This document shows, in pieces, positions 6,426 to 15,060 of a DNA stretch of 45,738 nucleotides. The DNA is from Caldilineaceae bacterium SB0664_bin_27 (GTDB taxonomy: Bacteria > Chloroflexota > Anaerolineae > Caldilineales > Caldilineaceae), in assembly GCA_009838625.1 (NCBI GenBank), contig VXRG01000161.1, forward strand, positions 1-45,738, read 5' to 3'. A model generated the notes under the pieces. It did no database searches, was not told where the DNA came from, and saw only the letters and a list, made by a program, of their open reading frames with translations. The stretch's first letter is position 1. Every line of letters begins with the position of its first letter. A program made the position numbers and the translations under genes.

Positions 6426-8159
6426 ATGCGCACTTTCCTTCCTGCCATTCTTGTCTCAGCACTTCTCCTCTGCGCCTGTTCGGCCGGTTTCGGCTTTGAC
6501 AAACTGCAAGGCTCGACTTCCTACAGTGCGCTCTCAGACTCACTCAGCATCACAGTAAACCCATTGAATCTCCGCACAGCCTCCACCGCGCAATCTCGCC
6601 CTTGCACCGGCGGCTTCGTCGAACACAAACTCCCCCACGTCACCGGCACCGCTTTCGAACGCGTCACCTACTTCACCAGCAACGGGGCCGGCCTAGCCGT
6701 CGGCGACCTCGACAACGATGGCGACGAAGATTTCATCCTCGCCAATCTGCTAGGTCCCAACCAGATCTTCTGGAACGAAGGAAACTGGCAATTCCACCCG
6801 CAGCTCCTGCTCGACGGCAGCCTGCGCGGCCTCGCGCTTGTCGACGTGGACGGCGACGGCTGGCTCGATATCACCGCCACCAGCCGCTCAGGAACACTCC
6901 TCTACTGGCACAACCAGGGTGCCGAGGACAACTCCGCCCCGTTCACAGACGAACAGGAGCCGGTGCGATTACGGGGCGTCACCGGCCTTGCCTACTCGTT
7001 GCAGTGGGGCGATCTGGACAGGGACGGCGACCTCGATCTGGTGACTGCCTCCTACGACGCCTCGCTGGAAAAGCAGATGGGACGCCGCGCCTTGGACGCA
7101 ACCGATCAGAACGGCGTCTTCATCTATGAAAACGGAAATGGACGATTTCTTCCAACACGCCTGGCCTCCCGCGCCCAGGGTCTGGCGCTGCAACTGCAGG
7201 ATCTGAATGGCGACCGCCGCCTCGACATCCTCGTGGGCAACGACTTTGACCTGCACGACGCCGTCTTCCTCAACCAGCGCGACGGCAGCTGGCTCGCATC
7301 CGACCCGTTCGCCACCACAACCTTTAGCACCATGAGCTTCGACAGCGGCGACATCGACAACGACGGCCAACTGGAGCTCTTCGCCGCCGACATGCACCCC
7401 TACTCAGAAGAACCCGAAATCATGCGTCAGTGGCTGCCCGTAATGGAGACAATGCCTCCCCCCAACCCCGACGACGCCCCCCAGGTCATGGCCAACGTCC
7501 TCCAGGAATGGCAGGGCGATGACTGGTCCGACCAGGCCGAGTCCTGGCGCATCCCCTTCAGCGGCTGGAGTTGGTCCGCCCAGTTTGGCGACATCGACCA
7601 GGATGGCCTCCTCGATCTCTACGTCGTCAACGGCATGACCGCCATGGAGATCTTCCGCCACCTGCCCGGCGATGAGCTGGTCGAGGAAAACCAGGCCTAT
7701 CGCAACGACGGCGGCAACCGCTTCACGCCCGCGCCCGAATGGAAACTCAACAGCACCGCCGGAGGCCGCGGCATGAGCATGGCCGACTTTGACGGCGACG
7801 GCGACCTGGATGTTCTGATAAACAACCTGCGCTCCCCGTCTCAAATGTTTGAGAACCGGCTCTGTAGCGGGCAGTCCCTGCTCGTGGATCTGCGCCACCT
7901 CGGCAGCGGCAACACGCGCGCGTTGGGCGCCGAACTGCTCCTCCATACTTCGACCGGTATCTATCGCCGCAGCGTGCACGCTGCCGGCGGCTACCTCTCC
8001 GGCCGCAGCGCCCGCCAACACTTTGGTATGCCCCTCGAAAGTAGAATCATCGCCCTGGAAGTGCGCTGGCCGGACCGCGTCCTCTCGCTGATAGATGGTC
8101 GAGCCCTTCAGCCGGGCAGCTTACTGACAATCACCCGTCGCGCAGCTCAAACGGATTAG
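6426..8159 (+). CDS. VCBS/FG-GAP repeat lipoprotein with C-terminal ASPIC/UnbV domain (CRTAC1-like)
   Basis: 577 residues. A signal peptide ends in a lipobox-like LCAC at residues 16-19. At least seven calcium-binding-type blade motifs follow, for example DLDNDGDED, DVDGDGWLD, DLDRDGDLD, DIDNDGQLE, DIDQDGLLD and DFDGDGDLD, which predicts a beta-propeller of the integrin-like FG-GAP type. The C-terminal ~100 residues contain GYLSGRSARQHFG and a VRWPD motif, the signature of the ASPIC/UnbV domain. Such proteins are exported and of uncertain function, often near transport or polysaccharide-utilisation genes. The short 18-base gap ties it to the importer operon, so it may act on or present the same substrate at the cell surface; that is inference. 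AAGGG precedes the start. Confidence 0.88.
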   Translation: MRTFLPAILVSALLLCACSAGFGFDKLQGSTSYSALSDSLSITVNPLNLRTASTAQSRPCTGGFVEHKLPHVTGTAFERVTYFTSNGAGLAVGDLDNDGDEDFILANLLGPNQIFWNEGNWQFHPQLLLDGSLRGLALVDVDGDGWLDITATSRSGTLLYWHNQGAEDNSAPFTDEQEPVRLRGVTGLAYSLQWGDLDRDGDLDLVTASYDASLEKQMGRRALDATDQNGVFIYENGNGRFLPTRLASRAQGLALQLQDLNGDRRLDILVGNDFDLHDAVFLNQRDGSWLASDPFATTTFSTMSFDSGDIDNDGQLELFAADMHPYSEEPEIMRQWLPVMETMPPPNPDDAPQVMANVLQEWQGDDWSDQAESWRIPFSGWSWSAQFGDIDQDGLLDLYVVNGMTAMEIFRHLPGDELVEENQAYRNDGGNRFTPAPEWKLNSTAGGRGMSMADFDGDGDLDVLINNLRSPSQMFENRLCSGQSLLVDLRHLGSGNTRALGAELLLHTSTGIYRRSVHAAGGYLSGRSARQHFGMPLESRIIALEVRWPDRVLSLIDGRALQPGSLLTITRRAAQTD

Positions 8160-8232
8160 CCCGGCCCGGGTGAGGCCTCCCAGCCCTGAGCGGCCTGGAC
8201 CATCTCCTCTCTCAAGAATTGAGGTACAGTCC

Positions 8233-9672
8233 TTGGACACGACTTCTAACGAGCACAAATGGCGGATTCTGGCCGCGCTGGCCGGCGTAATCTTTATGGC
8301 TTCTCTTATCTTCAATTCCGCAGCCGTCGTACTGCCCGGTATCGTGAGCGAATTCAGAATCAACTTTGCCACCGGTCAGTGGGTGCTCTTGTCGTACACG
8401 CTTGTCCAAGTCTCGGTTATGCCCATAGTGGGTCGATTGGGCGATATGCTCGGCAAGCGACCTGTCTTCATCGGCGGCACTATCGCCTTTATGGTCACCT
8501 CGATCCTCCCCGGTCTCGCGCCAACAATCGAACTGCTGATTTTCTTTCGCGTGCTGCAGGCAGTGGGCGCGGCATTCGCAATCGCTCTGAACTATGGCAT
8601 CGTGATCGAGACCTTCCCCCCTGCAGAGCGGGGCAAAGCGTTGGGCGTATTCGGTGCCATCTTCGCGGCTGGCAGTATCCTCGGGCCCATGATGGGGGGC
8701 TTCATATTTGGCGCTCTATCGTGGCGCTGGATCTTCTTCGCAGCTCAACCATTCAGCCTGATCAGCCTCATACTGGCCTGGCGCTATCTGCCTGCGTCTC
8801 GCCCAACTGGCCGGCAGAGATTTGACTGGGAAGGCTCTTTTTTGCTGTTTATAGGTCTCCTGACACTCATGCTCTACCTGACCTTCGGCAACAGCCTTGG
8901 CTTCCGTTCTCCTACCATGCTGGCTTTGTTCGCCGTCTCAATCTACTCATTTTGGCAATTCGTCCGCAACGAGGCGCGGGTAAAGGAACCACTTCTCGAT
9001 CTGTCCCTTTTCAGGAGCCCGCAATTCAATGTAAACCTGTCGATTCGGATCCTCACCAACATCACGATTGGTGGTCTGTGGTTTCTTTTTCCCTTCTATC
9101 TGGTGAATATCCTCCAGATTGAGCCCTTGCAAGCCGGCCTGCTCCTCACAGCCTTCTGGGTCTGCTTCGGCGTGGCCGTGCTCGTTTCCGGCACCCTTTC
9201 CGATCGATTCGGGTTTCGCCCGGTTGCCGGCGTGGGCTTGTTCGTTCTTGCCCTGGGCTGCTACACTGTCGGCACGCTCACCGCGGCAAGTTCGGCTCTG
9301 GACTTTATTCTGCGTGTCGCGCCTGTAGCCCTTGGTTTTGGGATCTCGCATTCGCCTACAAACAGCGGGGTTATGGGCTCCGTTCCACTCGAGCGGCTCG
9401 GTATTGCCAGCGGCACCAACACGATTGGACGCTTCTTAGGACGCGCCGCCGGCGTGGCCGTACTGGGTACCCTCTGGGCCCACCGCGTGCAGGTCAAAGC
9501 CGGTCCGGAATCCAGCGGCGTGGTCACCGAGGCCGCACCTGCTGCCCAGATCGCTGCACTTCAGAGCGTCTCCTACGCCGCTTTAGCCCTGGTCGGCGTC
9601 ACCTTGGCTTTGATAGCGTGGGAAACGCTGCATTCCCGTACGTCGTCACGCCCGGTACGGGCTTTACCTTAA
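8233..9672 (+). CDS. MFS transporter, DHA2-like, paralog 1 of 3
   Basis: About 479 residues with some 14 hydrophobic segments. MFS motif A is intact (GRLGDMLGKRP between segments 2 and 3) and a motif-C-like GPMMGG lies in segment 5, the mark of drug:H+ antiporters. Start choice: TTG 8233 with GAGG eight bases upstream matches the N-terminal length of the other two paralogs (residues 483 and 484 long); a GTG at 8170 in the same frame would add 21 Pro/Arg-rich residues. It begins three near-identical-length tandem transporters. The substrate is unknown, and both drug and metabolite efflux fit. Confidence 0.85.
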   Translation: MDTTSNEHKWRILAALAGVIFMASLIFNSAAVVLPGIVSEFRINFATGQWVLLSYTLVQVSVMPIVGRLGDMLGKRPVFIGGTIAFMVTSILPGLAPTIELLIFFRVLQAVGAAFAIALNYGIVIETFPPAERGKALGVFGAIFAAGSILGPMMGGFIFGALSWRWIFFAAQPFSLISLILAWRYLPASRPTGRQRFDWEGSFLLFIGLLTLMLYLTFGNSLGFRSPTMLALFAVSIYSFWQFVRNEARVKEPLLDLSLFRSPQFNVNLSIRILTNITIGGLWFLFPFYLVNILQIEPLQAGLLLTAFWVCFGVAVLVSGTLSDRFGFRPVAGVGLFVLALGCYTVGTLTAASSALDFILRVAPVALGFGISHSPTNSGVMGSVPLERLGIASGTNTIGRFLGRAAGVAVLGTLWAHRVQVKAGPESSGVVTEAAPAAQIAALQSVSYAALALVGVTLALIAWETLHSRTSSRPVRALP

Positions 9673-9776
9673 GCGGCTCAAATGCATACCTTCGCGTCTG
9701 CGCAGCCCAGCCCTCTCTGGCCGGGATACAGCCCCGCCAGCGACCGAAGTATGACCCTGCGATAATTCTCTGATTC

Positions 9777-11228
9777 ATGACAAATCTTGCTGACACTCTT
9801 ACTCCCAGGCACAGGTGGCTCATCTTTGCCGCCCTCGGCACCGGCGTCTTCTTGGACTCCATGGAAATCAGCATTGTTGCCGTCATACTCCCCACCTTGG
9901 TGACCGAACTTCAGGTCAGCTTCACGCTCGTTCAGTGGGTTGTCCTTTCCTTTACACTTACGAAAACTGCGATCGTTCTGAGTGTGGGAAGGCTGGGAGA
10001 CATGATTGGAAAAAGGCCGGTGTTTCTCGGCGGGACCGTGGCATTTATGGTCGGTTCCGTCCTCGCCGGGCTGGCGCCGAATATCGAGCTCCTTCTCCTT
10101 TTTCGAGTTATTCAGGCCGTCGGCGGTGCCTTCGCAACCGCGCTCAGCATGGGTATCTTGACAGAAATCTTCCCCGCTTCCGAACGCGGCAAAGCGCTCG
10201 GCGTGTTCAGCGCCAGTGTCTCCCTGGGCGGTATAGCCGGGCCCTTCCTGGGCGGTGTACTGTTGGAACTCTTGTCGTGGCGCTGGATTTTTTTCATTGG
10301 TATTCCAATAAGTTGCGTCAGCTTCTACCTTGCGTGGCGCTACATGCCGGCTTCCGTCTCCAGCGGCCGCCAGCGCTTCGACTGGACCGGCGCGGCTTCT
10401 CTGGCTGCCTGCCTGTTGACCCTCATGCTATTTCTGACTTTCGGTCAGCGCGCCGGATACCGCTCTCCTGCCATGATGGGAATGTTTGCACTCTCACTGT
10501 TGGCCTTCGCCTTTTTCATGCGGACAGAGCGACGCGTGAAGGACCCACTCCTCAACCTGGCCATCTTCAGGAACGCACAGTTCAGCCTTAATCTTTCCAT
10601 GCGCCTCATCAGCTTTATTGTGCTTGGAGGCGTTTACCTGCTTCTACCGTTCTACCTGTCCAATATGCTGCGGATGGAGCCCGTAGTCGTGGGTCTGCTT
10701 CTGACTACGTCGTGGATCTCGTTTGGAATCGCCTCCCCGATCGCAGGCATCCTTTCTGATCGATTCGGCTACAGGAGAATCGCTGGCGCAGGACTGGTTC
10801 TGATGGCCTTCGGCTGCTACGCTGTGAGCACGCTCAGCGCTGACACGTCGATTTTCGGCTACGTTGTGCGAGTGTCCACCTTGGGTCTTGGCATGGGGCT
10901 GTTTCAATCCCCAAACAACAGTGCCGTAATGGGCTCTGTTCCTCGCGAACGTCTCGGCGTCGCCAGCGGCATCAACGTCATCGCTCGCACTTTGGGGCGT
11001 ACATCCGGCATCGCGGCCCTGGGTGCACTCTGGGCCAGCCGTGTTACCGCACATGCAGGGCCGGACTACATTGGTGGTGTCACCGAAGCAGCAGCCGCCG
11101 TCCAGATTGCCGGTCTGCGCGACGTCACCTATGTTGCACTCGCAATTGTCGCAGTTGCGCTCATTTTGAGCGCCTGGGGGATTCTGGAAGCCCGGGCCCC
11201 GCTACAGAGAGTCCAGGAAGGACTCTGA
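9777..11228 (+). CDS. MFS transporter, DHA2-like, paralog 2 of 3
   Basis: 483 residues, about 14 hydrophobic segments, motif A as GRLGDMIGKRP and a motif-C-like GPFLGG. It shares long stretches with both neighbours, for example RVIQAVGGAFATALSMGI and the segment around NNSAVMGSVPRERLGVASG, and is closer to paralog 3 than to paralog 1. The ATG at 9777 lacks a clear ribosome site. The 104-base gap after paralog 1 shows no terminator. Proton-driven efflux is the family role; the substrate cannot be told. Confidence 0.88.
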   Translation: MTNLADTLTPRHRWLIFAALGTGVFLDSMEISIVAVILPTLVTELQVSFTLVQWVVLSFTLTKTAIVLSVGRLGDMIGKRPVFLGGTVAFMVGSVLAGLAPNIELLLLFRVIQAVGGAFATALSMGILTEIFPASERGKALGVFSASVSLGGIAGPFLGGVLLELLSWRWIFFIGIPISCVSFYLAWRYMPASVSSGRQRFDWTGAASLAACLLTLMLFLTFGQRAGYRSPAMMGMFALSLLAFAFFMRTERRVKDPLLNLAIFRNAQFSLNLSMRLISFIVLGGVYLLLPFYLSNMLRMEPVVVGLLLTTSWISFGIASPIAGILSDRFGYRRIAGAGLVLMAFGCYAVSTLSADTSIFGYVVRVSTLGLGMGLFQSPNNSAVMGSVPRERLGVASGINVIARTLGRTSGIAALGALWASRVTAHAGPDYIGGVTEAAAAVQIAGLRDVTYVALAIVAVALILSAWGILEARAPLQRVQEGL

Positions 11229-11443
11229 CCAGGCCGTGCGCCGGCAAATCTCTGGTCTTCCTGCCGCGTCCGGAATCCGCATCTGTGAAACCCGCCCGCC
11301 AAACCGTTTCGCGTCGTTGATTGTCAAGCGAAGTCCGCGGGCAAACAGCAATTTCGCCTTGTTACCTTCCGACTGATCCGCCTGGCTGCGGCCTTCGGTC
11401 CCTTCAGGTCATCCTACCCAAAAGGTGTGGTCTCCCGCACGCG

Positions 11444-12898
11444 ATGGCAAGGTCTACTGAGCAACTCTTCGCCGAGCGCAAGTGGCATATCTTCGCCGCG
11501 CTCGGTTCAGGAATCTTTCTCGCCTCTTTCGACGGCGGCGTCGTCAGGGTCGTGTTGCCGGCCCTCATAACCGAATTTGACGTCGACTTTGCGCTCGTCC
11601 AGTGGGTCGTGCTCTCCTTTTCTCTCACGCAAACAGCGATCATGCTGGGCGTGGGCAGGCTGGGAGATATGGTGGGTAAGAAGCCCATCTTCCTCAGCGG
11701 CACCATCGCATTTGCCATCAGCTCTGTACTCGCTGGGCTCGCTCCCAATATCCAGGTTCTGCTGTTTTTCCGTGTCCTTCAGGCCATCGGCGGCGCATTT
11801 GCAACTGCCCTGAGTATGGGAATCGTGACCGAAACGTTCCCAGCCTCCGAACGCGGCAAAGCTCTCGGCCTCTTCAGCGCCACCGTCTCGGTCGGTGCTA
11901 TTGTGGGCCCCATCTTGGGGGGCGCTCTCCTCGAATATCTCTCGTGGCGCTGGATTTTCTTCGTTGGTCCTCCTGTGGGCTGCATTAGTTTCATTCTGGC
12001 GTGGCGCTATCTGCCCGATCCCCACCCTGCCGGGAGACAGGAATTCGACTGGTTCGGCTTCCAAACCTTCTCTACCTTTCTGCTGGCGCTCATGCTGTTC
12101 CTCACCTTCGGCGAGCGGATTGGCTTTCAGTCCCCTGCCATGTTGGGCCTCTTGGCTCTCTCTCTGCTGATGCTTGTACTGTTCATCCGTACAGGCCTGA
12201 GCGCAAACCAGCCGCTCCTCGATCTGTCTTTATTTCGTAACTCCCTTTTCAACCTCAATCTATCTATGCGGTTGATCAGTTTCATCGTTACTGGCGGCAT
12301 TTCGCTTCTCTTCCCTTTCTATCTGACCAACCTTCTGAATCTGGACCCTACAGTTGTCGGGCTACTGTTGACAGCTACGGCGTTCTTTTTCGGCCTGGCC
12401 TCGCCCGTTTCTGGCATGCTTTCAGATCGCTTCGGCTATCGACTGATCGCCACAGCGGGATTGGTAATCCTGGCATACGGCTGCTACACTGTCAGCACGC
12501 TGACCGCCGAAACCTCGATGCTGGGCTACGTCTTGAGAGTCTTACCATTGGGCCTGGGAATGGGCGTCTTTCAGTCCCCCAACAATAGCGCAGTGATGGG
12601 CTCAGTACCCAGAGAAAGACTGGGAGTCGTCAGTGGCGTCAACGTGATTTGCCGGACGTTGGGGAATACGTCTGGCGTTGCCGCCCTGGGGGCGCTTTGG
12701 GCAAGCCGGGTTTATACCTATGCCGGCCCAACTCTCACCGGAGACGTGACCGAAGCCGCCGCAGCAGCGCAAACTGCCGCCCTGCGCGACGTCGCATTCG
12801 TCGCAATGGCGCTCGTTGGCGTGGCCCTGGGGATGAGCGTCTGGGGCATTGTGCGCGGGCCCGCAGCAAGGCATTTCCGAATGCGTATCCAGCAATAG
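11444..12898 (+). CDS. MFS transporter, DHA2-like, paralog 3 of 3
   Basis: 484 residues from ATG 11444, chosen because the protein then lines up with paralog 2 from the first residues (ERKWHIFAALGSGIF against PRHRWLIFAALGTGVF). The frame is open for another 41 codons upstream but these look non-coding. Motif A reads GRLGDMVGKKP, motif C-like GPILGG. About 14 membrane segments. It lies 71 bases before the PhyH-type gene and may export substrate or product of the downstream enzymes. Confidence 0.87.
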   Translation: MARSTEQLFAERKWHIFAALGSGIFLASFDGGVVRVVLPALITEFDVDFALVQWVVLSFSLTQTAIMLGVGRLGDMVGKKPIFLSGTIAFAISSVLAGLAPNIQVLLFFRVLQAIGGAFATALSMGIVTETFPASERGKALGLFSATVSVGAIVGPILGGALLEYLSWRWIFFVGPPVGCISFILAWRYLPDPHPAGRQEFDWFGFQTFSTFLLALMLFLTFGERIGFQSPAMLGLLALSLLMLVLFIRTGLSANQPLLDLSLFRNSLFNLNLSMRLISFIVTGGISLLFPFYLTNLLNLDPTVVGLLLTATAFFFGLASPVSGMLSDRFGYRLIATAGLVILAYGCYTVSTLTAETSMLGYVLRVLPLGLGMGVFQSPNNSAVMGSVPRERLGVVSGVNVICRTLGNTSGVAALGALWASRVYTYAGPTLTGDVTEAAAAAQTAALRDVAFVAMALVGVALGMSVWGIVRGPAARHFRMRIQQ

Positions 12899-12969
12899 GC
12901 TCTGAGCCCAGGATATCTGCTCAACTGCTTCAGAATATCCGAGTTCTGGGAACCGATTAGGATCCAAAA

Positions 12970-13863
12970 ATGAAAATTCGCTTTGGCTACCGGAACACGA
13001 CCTACCCCAACGGAACCTTGGGCACACTGCAGGAAAGCCAGCACCTCTTGCCCGACATGCAGGCCCTGCACGCTCAAATGGCTGAAGACGGCTATCTTCT
13101 TTTGCGCGGACTGATAGACCGTGAAAAGGTGAAACAGGCGCGGGCGACCATTTTGCACCACATGCACGAACAGAATGTCCTGACTCCCGATGCCCCAATT
13201 CTCGAAGGTGTGATGCCCAGGGGTGGGCGCGGCGCCAAGATGAGACGGATTGCTTACCACGAGGACGTCCTGTCCGTCATCCAGGCCACCGAGCTCTTCG
13301 ACTTCTTCGCCGCCTACTTTGGCGAGCCCGCCCTCACATTCGACTACAAGTGGCTGCGCGCCGTCGGCAATGAACAGTATACCGGCGCCCACTATGACTT
13401 CGTCTATATGGGCCGGGGCTCTGGCAACCTCCACACCGTCTGGATTCCGCTGGGCGACACGACCGTCGACCACGGAACGCTCGCGGTCTGTAAAGGCTCA
13501 CATAACTTGCCCAGCTTCGCGCGCATTCGCGATACCTACGGTCGTATGGACGTGGACAGGGACGGTATTGACGGCTGGTTCACGAAGGATCCAATGGAGA
13601 TTGTAGAAAAATTCGGCGGTGAATGGCAGACAGGTGAATTCTTTATGGGCGACGTAATCCTGTTCGGTATGCACACGATGCATGCCTCTACAACCAACCT
13701 GACAAACCGATTTCGTCTGAGCTGCGACGTGCGCTTCCAACCTGCCAGCGATCCGGCCGACGAACGCTGGGTCGCGGGCGGCCCGGGTCACATCGTCCAC
13801 GGTATAAGGGACCTTATTCCCATCGAAACGGCGCGCGCCCAGTGGGGCCTTCCGGCCGGCTGA
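12970..13863 (+). CDS. Phytanoyl-CoA dioxygenase (PhyH) family Fe(II)/2-oxoglutarate oxygenase
   Basis: 297 residues. The iron-binding facial triad is visible: H141-x-D143 in GAHYDF and H238 in HAST, with an Arg (R247 or R249) placed to bind 2-oxoglutarate. The GDVILFGMHTMHAS block and HGTLAVCKGSHNLP are typical of PhyH-type hydroxylases. The family hydroxylates unactivated carbons of lipids, amino acids and secondary metabolites; the substrate here is unknown. Start ATG 12970 has AGGA seven bases upstream. It follows the transporters and precedes two amidohydrolases on the same strand, fitting a catabolic or modification pathway. Confidence 0.87.
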   Translation: MKIRFGYRNTTYPNGTLGTLQESQHLLPDMQALHAQMAEDGYLLLRGLIDREKVKQARATILHHMHEQNVLTPDAPILEGVMPRGGRGAKMRRIAYHEDVLSVIQATELFDFFAAYFGEPALTFDYKWLRAVGNEQYTGAHYDFVYMGRGSGNLHTVWIPLGDTTVDHGTLAVCKGSHNLPSFARIRDTYGRMDVDRDGIDGWFTKDPMEIVEKFGGEWQTGEFFMGDVILFGMHTMHASTTNLTNRFRLSCDVRFQPASDPADERWVAGGPGHIVHGIRDLIPIETARAQWGLPAG

Positions 13864-13885
13864 GCCGCGGGGTCAGATCACCAAA

Positions 13886-13914
13886 TTGCCCGCGCACTGA
13901 ATTTCGAGTACGAT
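13886..13914 (+). promoter_or_regulatory. Weak promoter candidate before amidohydrolase 1
   Basis: TTGCCC (13886-13891), 17 bases, then TACGAT (13909-13914): four of six matches in each box. It lies 43 bases before the ATG at 13958. Confidence 0.28.
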
Positions 13915-13957
13915 ATTCTCTGCATATTTTTGAACCGATTCCAGCCTGAAATCTCCG

Positions 13958-14980
13958 ATGTCCGAATCGACCCGAATCGACTGCGACATCCATAACGAAA
14001 TCCCGGCGCTTGAGACCTTGTATCCCTACCTGCCGGATCACTGGCTCGACTACTGCCGCGAGTCGGCCTTCAACGGCCCCGACGCAGCCGACTATCCCGA
14101 CAGCGTACCCACCGCTGCCCGCGAGGACAGTAGCCCGAAACCCGACCTGACCGAAGTGCAGGACCGCGCACTGAAGGACGTTGAAATCGGCATTCTGAAC
14201 TGTGCCTACCGCGTCCAGAGTGTGCGCAACGAGGACCTCGCAGCCTCTCTGGCCGCGGCCGTCAACCAGTGGCAAGTGGAGCACTGGCTCGAAAAAGAGC
14301 CCCGCTTGCGGGCGTCCATCGTCGTACCGAGCCACAGCCCGCCCTTGGCCGCAAAGGAAGTCGACAGATGGGGCGATCACCCTGGCTTCGTGCAGGTAAT
14401 TCTGCCCGTGCGCGCCGAGGCGCCTTACGGCAATCGCCGCTATGACCCAATCTACGCGGCCGCCGTCAAACATGACCTGGCGCTCGGTATCCATTACGGC
14501 GGTGCACCCGGCCATCCCCCCACTCCGACCGGCTGGCCCTCCTATTTCATCGAAGACTACGCCAACATGGCGCAAGTCTTTCAGTCCCAGGTCATCAGCC
14601 TGGTATGCGAAGGCGCTTTCGAACGTTTTCCCTCTCTGCGGGTGGCGCTCATAGAAGGGGGATTTACCTGGCTTCCTTCCCTGATGTGGCGCATCGACAA
14701 AGAGTGGAAGGGCCTGCGCCACAATACGCCCTATGTCCGCCGCCCTCCTTCCGAATACATGCGTACACATTTGCGATTCACCATTCAACCCTTGGACGCG
14801 CCGCCCAATCCCCTGCATCTCGCGCAAATTCTCGACCAGTGCGGCGCCGAAGATCTGCTCATGTACGCCAGTGACTATCCTCATCGCCACGACAACCATG
14901 ACATTCTTCTCGACCTGCTGACGGCGGATCAGCGAGAAAAAATCTGCAGTGCGAATGCACGTGCCTTTTACCGGCTGTGA
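13958..14980 (+). CDS. Amidohydrolase-related (ACMSD-like) TIM-barrel hydrolase 1
   Basis: 340 residues. Metal-site features of the amidohydrolase_2 family are in place: D10-x-H12 at the N-terminus (DCDIHNE), H179 in GIHYGG, and D306 with H309 in ASDYPH. The first strand has only one His (D-x-H rather than H-x-H), as in many ACMSD-like and 2-pyrone-4,6-dicarboxylate hydrolase-like members. Reactions in the family include C-C cleavage, decarboxylation and lactone or amide hydrolysis of small, often aromatic-derived acids. A close paralog follows 80 bases downstream. The ribosome site is weak. Confidence 0.88.
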   Translation: MSESTRIDCDIHNEIPALETLYPYLPDHWLDYCRESAFNGPDAADYPDSVPTAAREDSSPKPDLTEVQDRALKDVEIGILNCAYRVQSVRNEDLAASLAAAVNQWQVEHWLEKEPRLRASIVVPSHSPPLAAKEVDRWGDHPGFVQVILPVRAEAPYGNRRYDPIYAAAVKHDLALGIHYGGAPGHPPTPTGWPSYFIEDYANMAQVFQSQVISLVCEGAFERFPSLRVALIEGGFTWLPSLMWRIDKEWKGLRHNTPYVRRPPSEYMRTHLRFTIQPLDAPPNPLHLAQILDQCGAEDLLMYASDYPHRHDNHDILLDLLTADQREKICSANARAFYRL

Positions 14981-15060
14981 CCAGGACCTCATGGCGGTGA
15001 GACCCTGGCCCTCTCTCAGGCCTGCCATCTCGCCCCAGCTGACAGCACAGGAGGACTACC

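Noticed and set aside
7404..8021. 205-codon minus frame inside the VCBS gene
   Set aside because: The sense frame carries regular calcium-binding blade motifs; the antisense Ala/Val-rich product is a by-product of their codons.
11321..11443. N-terminal extension of MFS paralog 3
   Set aside because: The 41 extra codons have no counterpart in paralog 2, which aligns from the ATG at 11444.
13814..15028. 404-codon open frame antisense to amidohydrolase 1
   Set aside because: It mirrors a well-supported enzyme gene; long antisense frames are expected in GC-rich coding DNA, and its translation shows no domain pattern.
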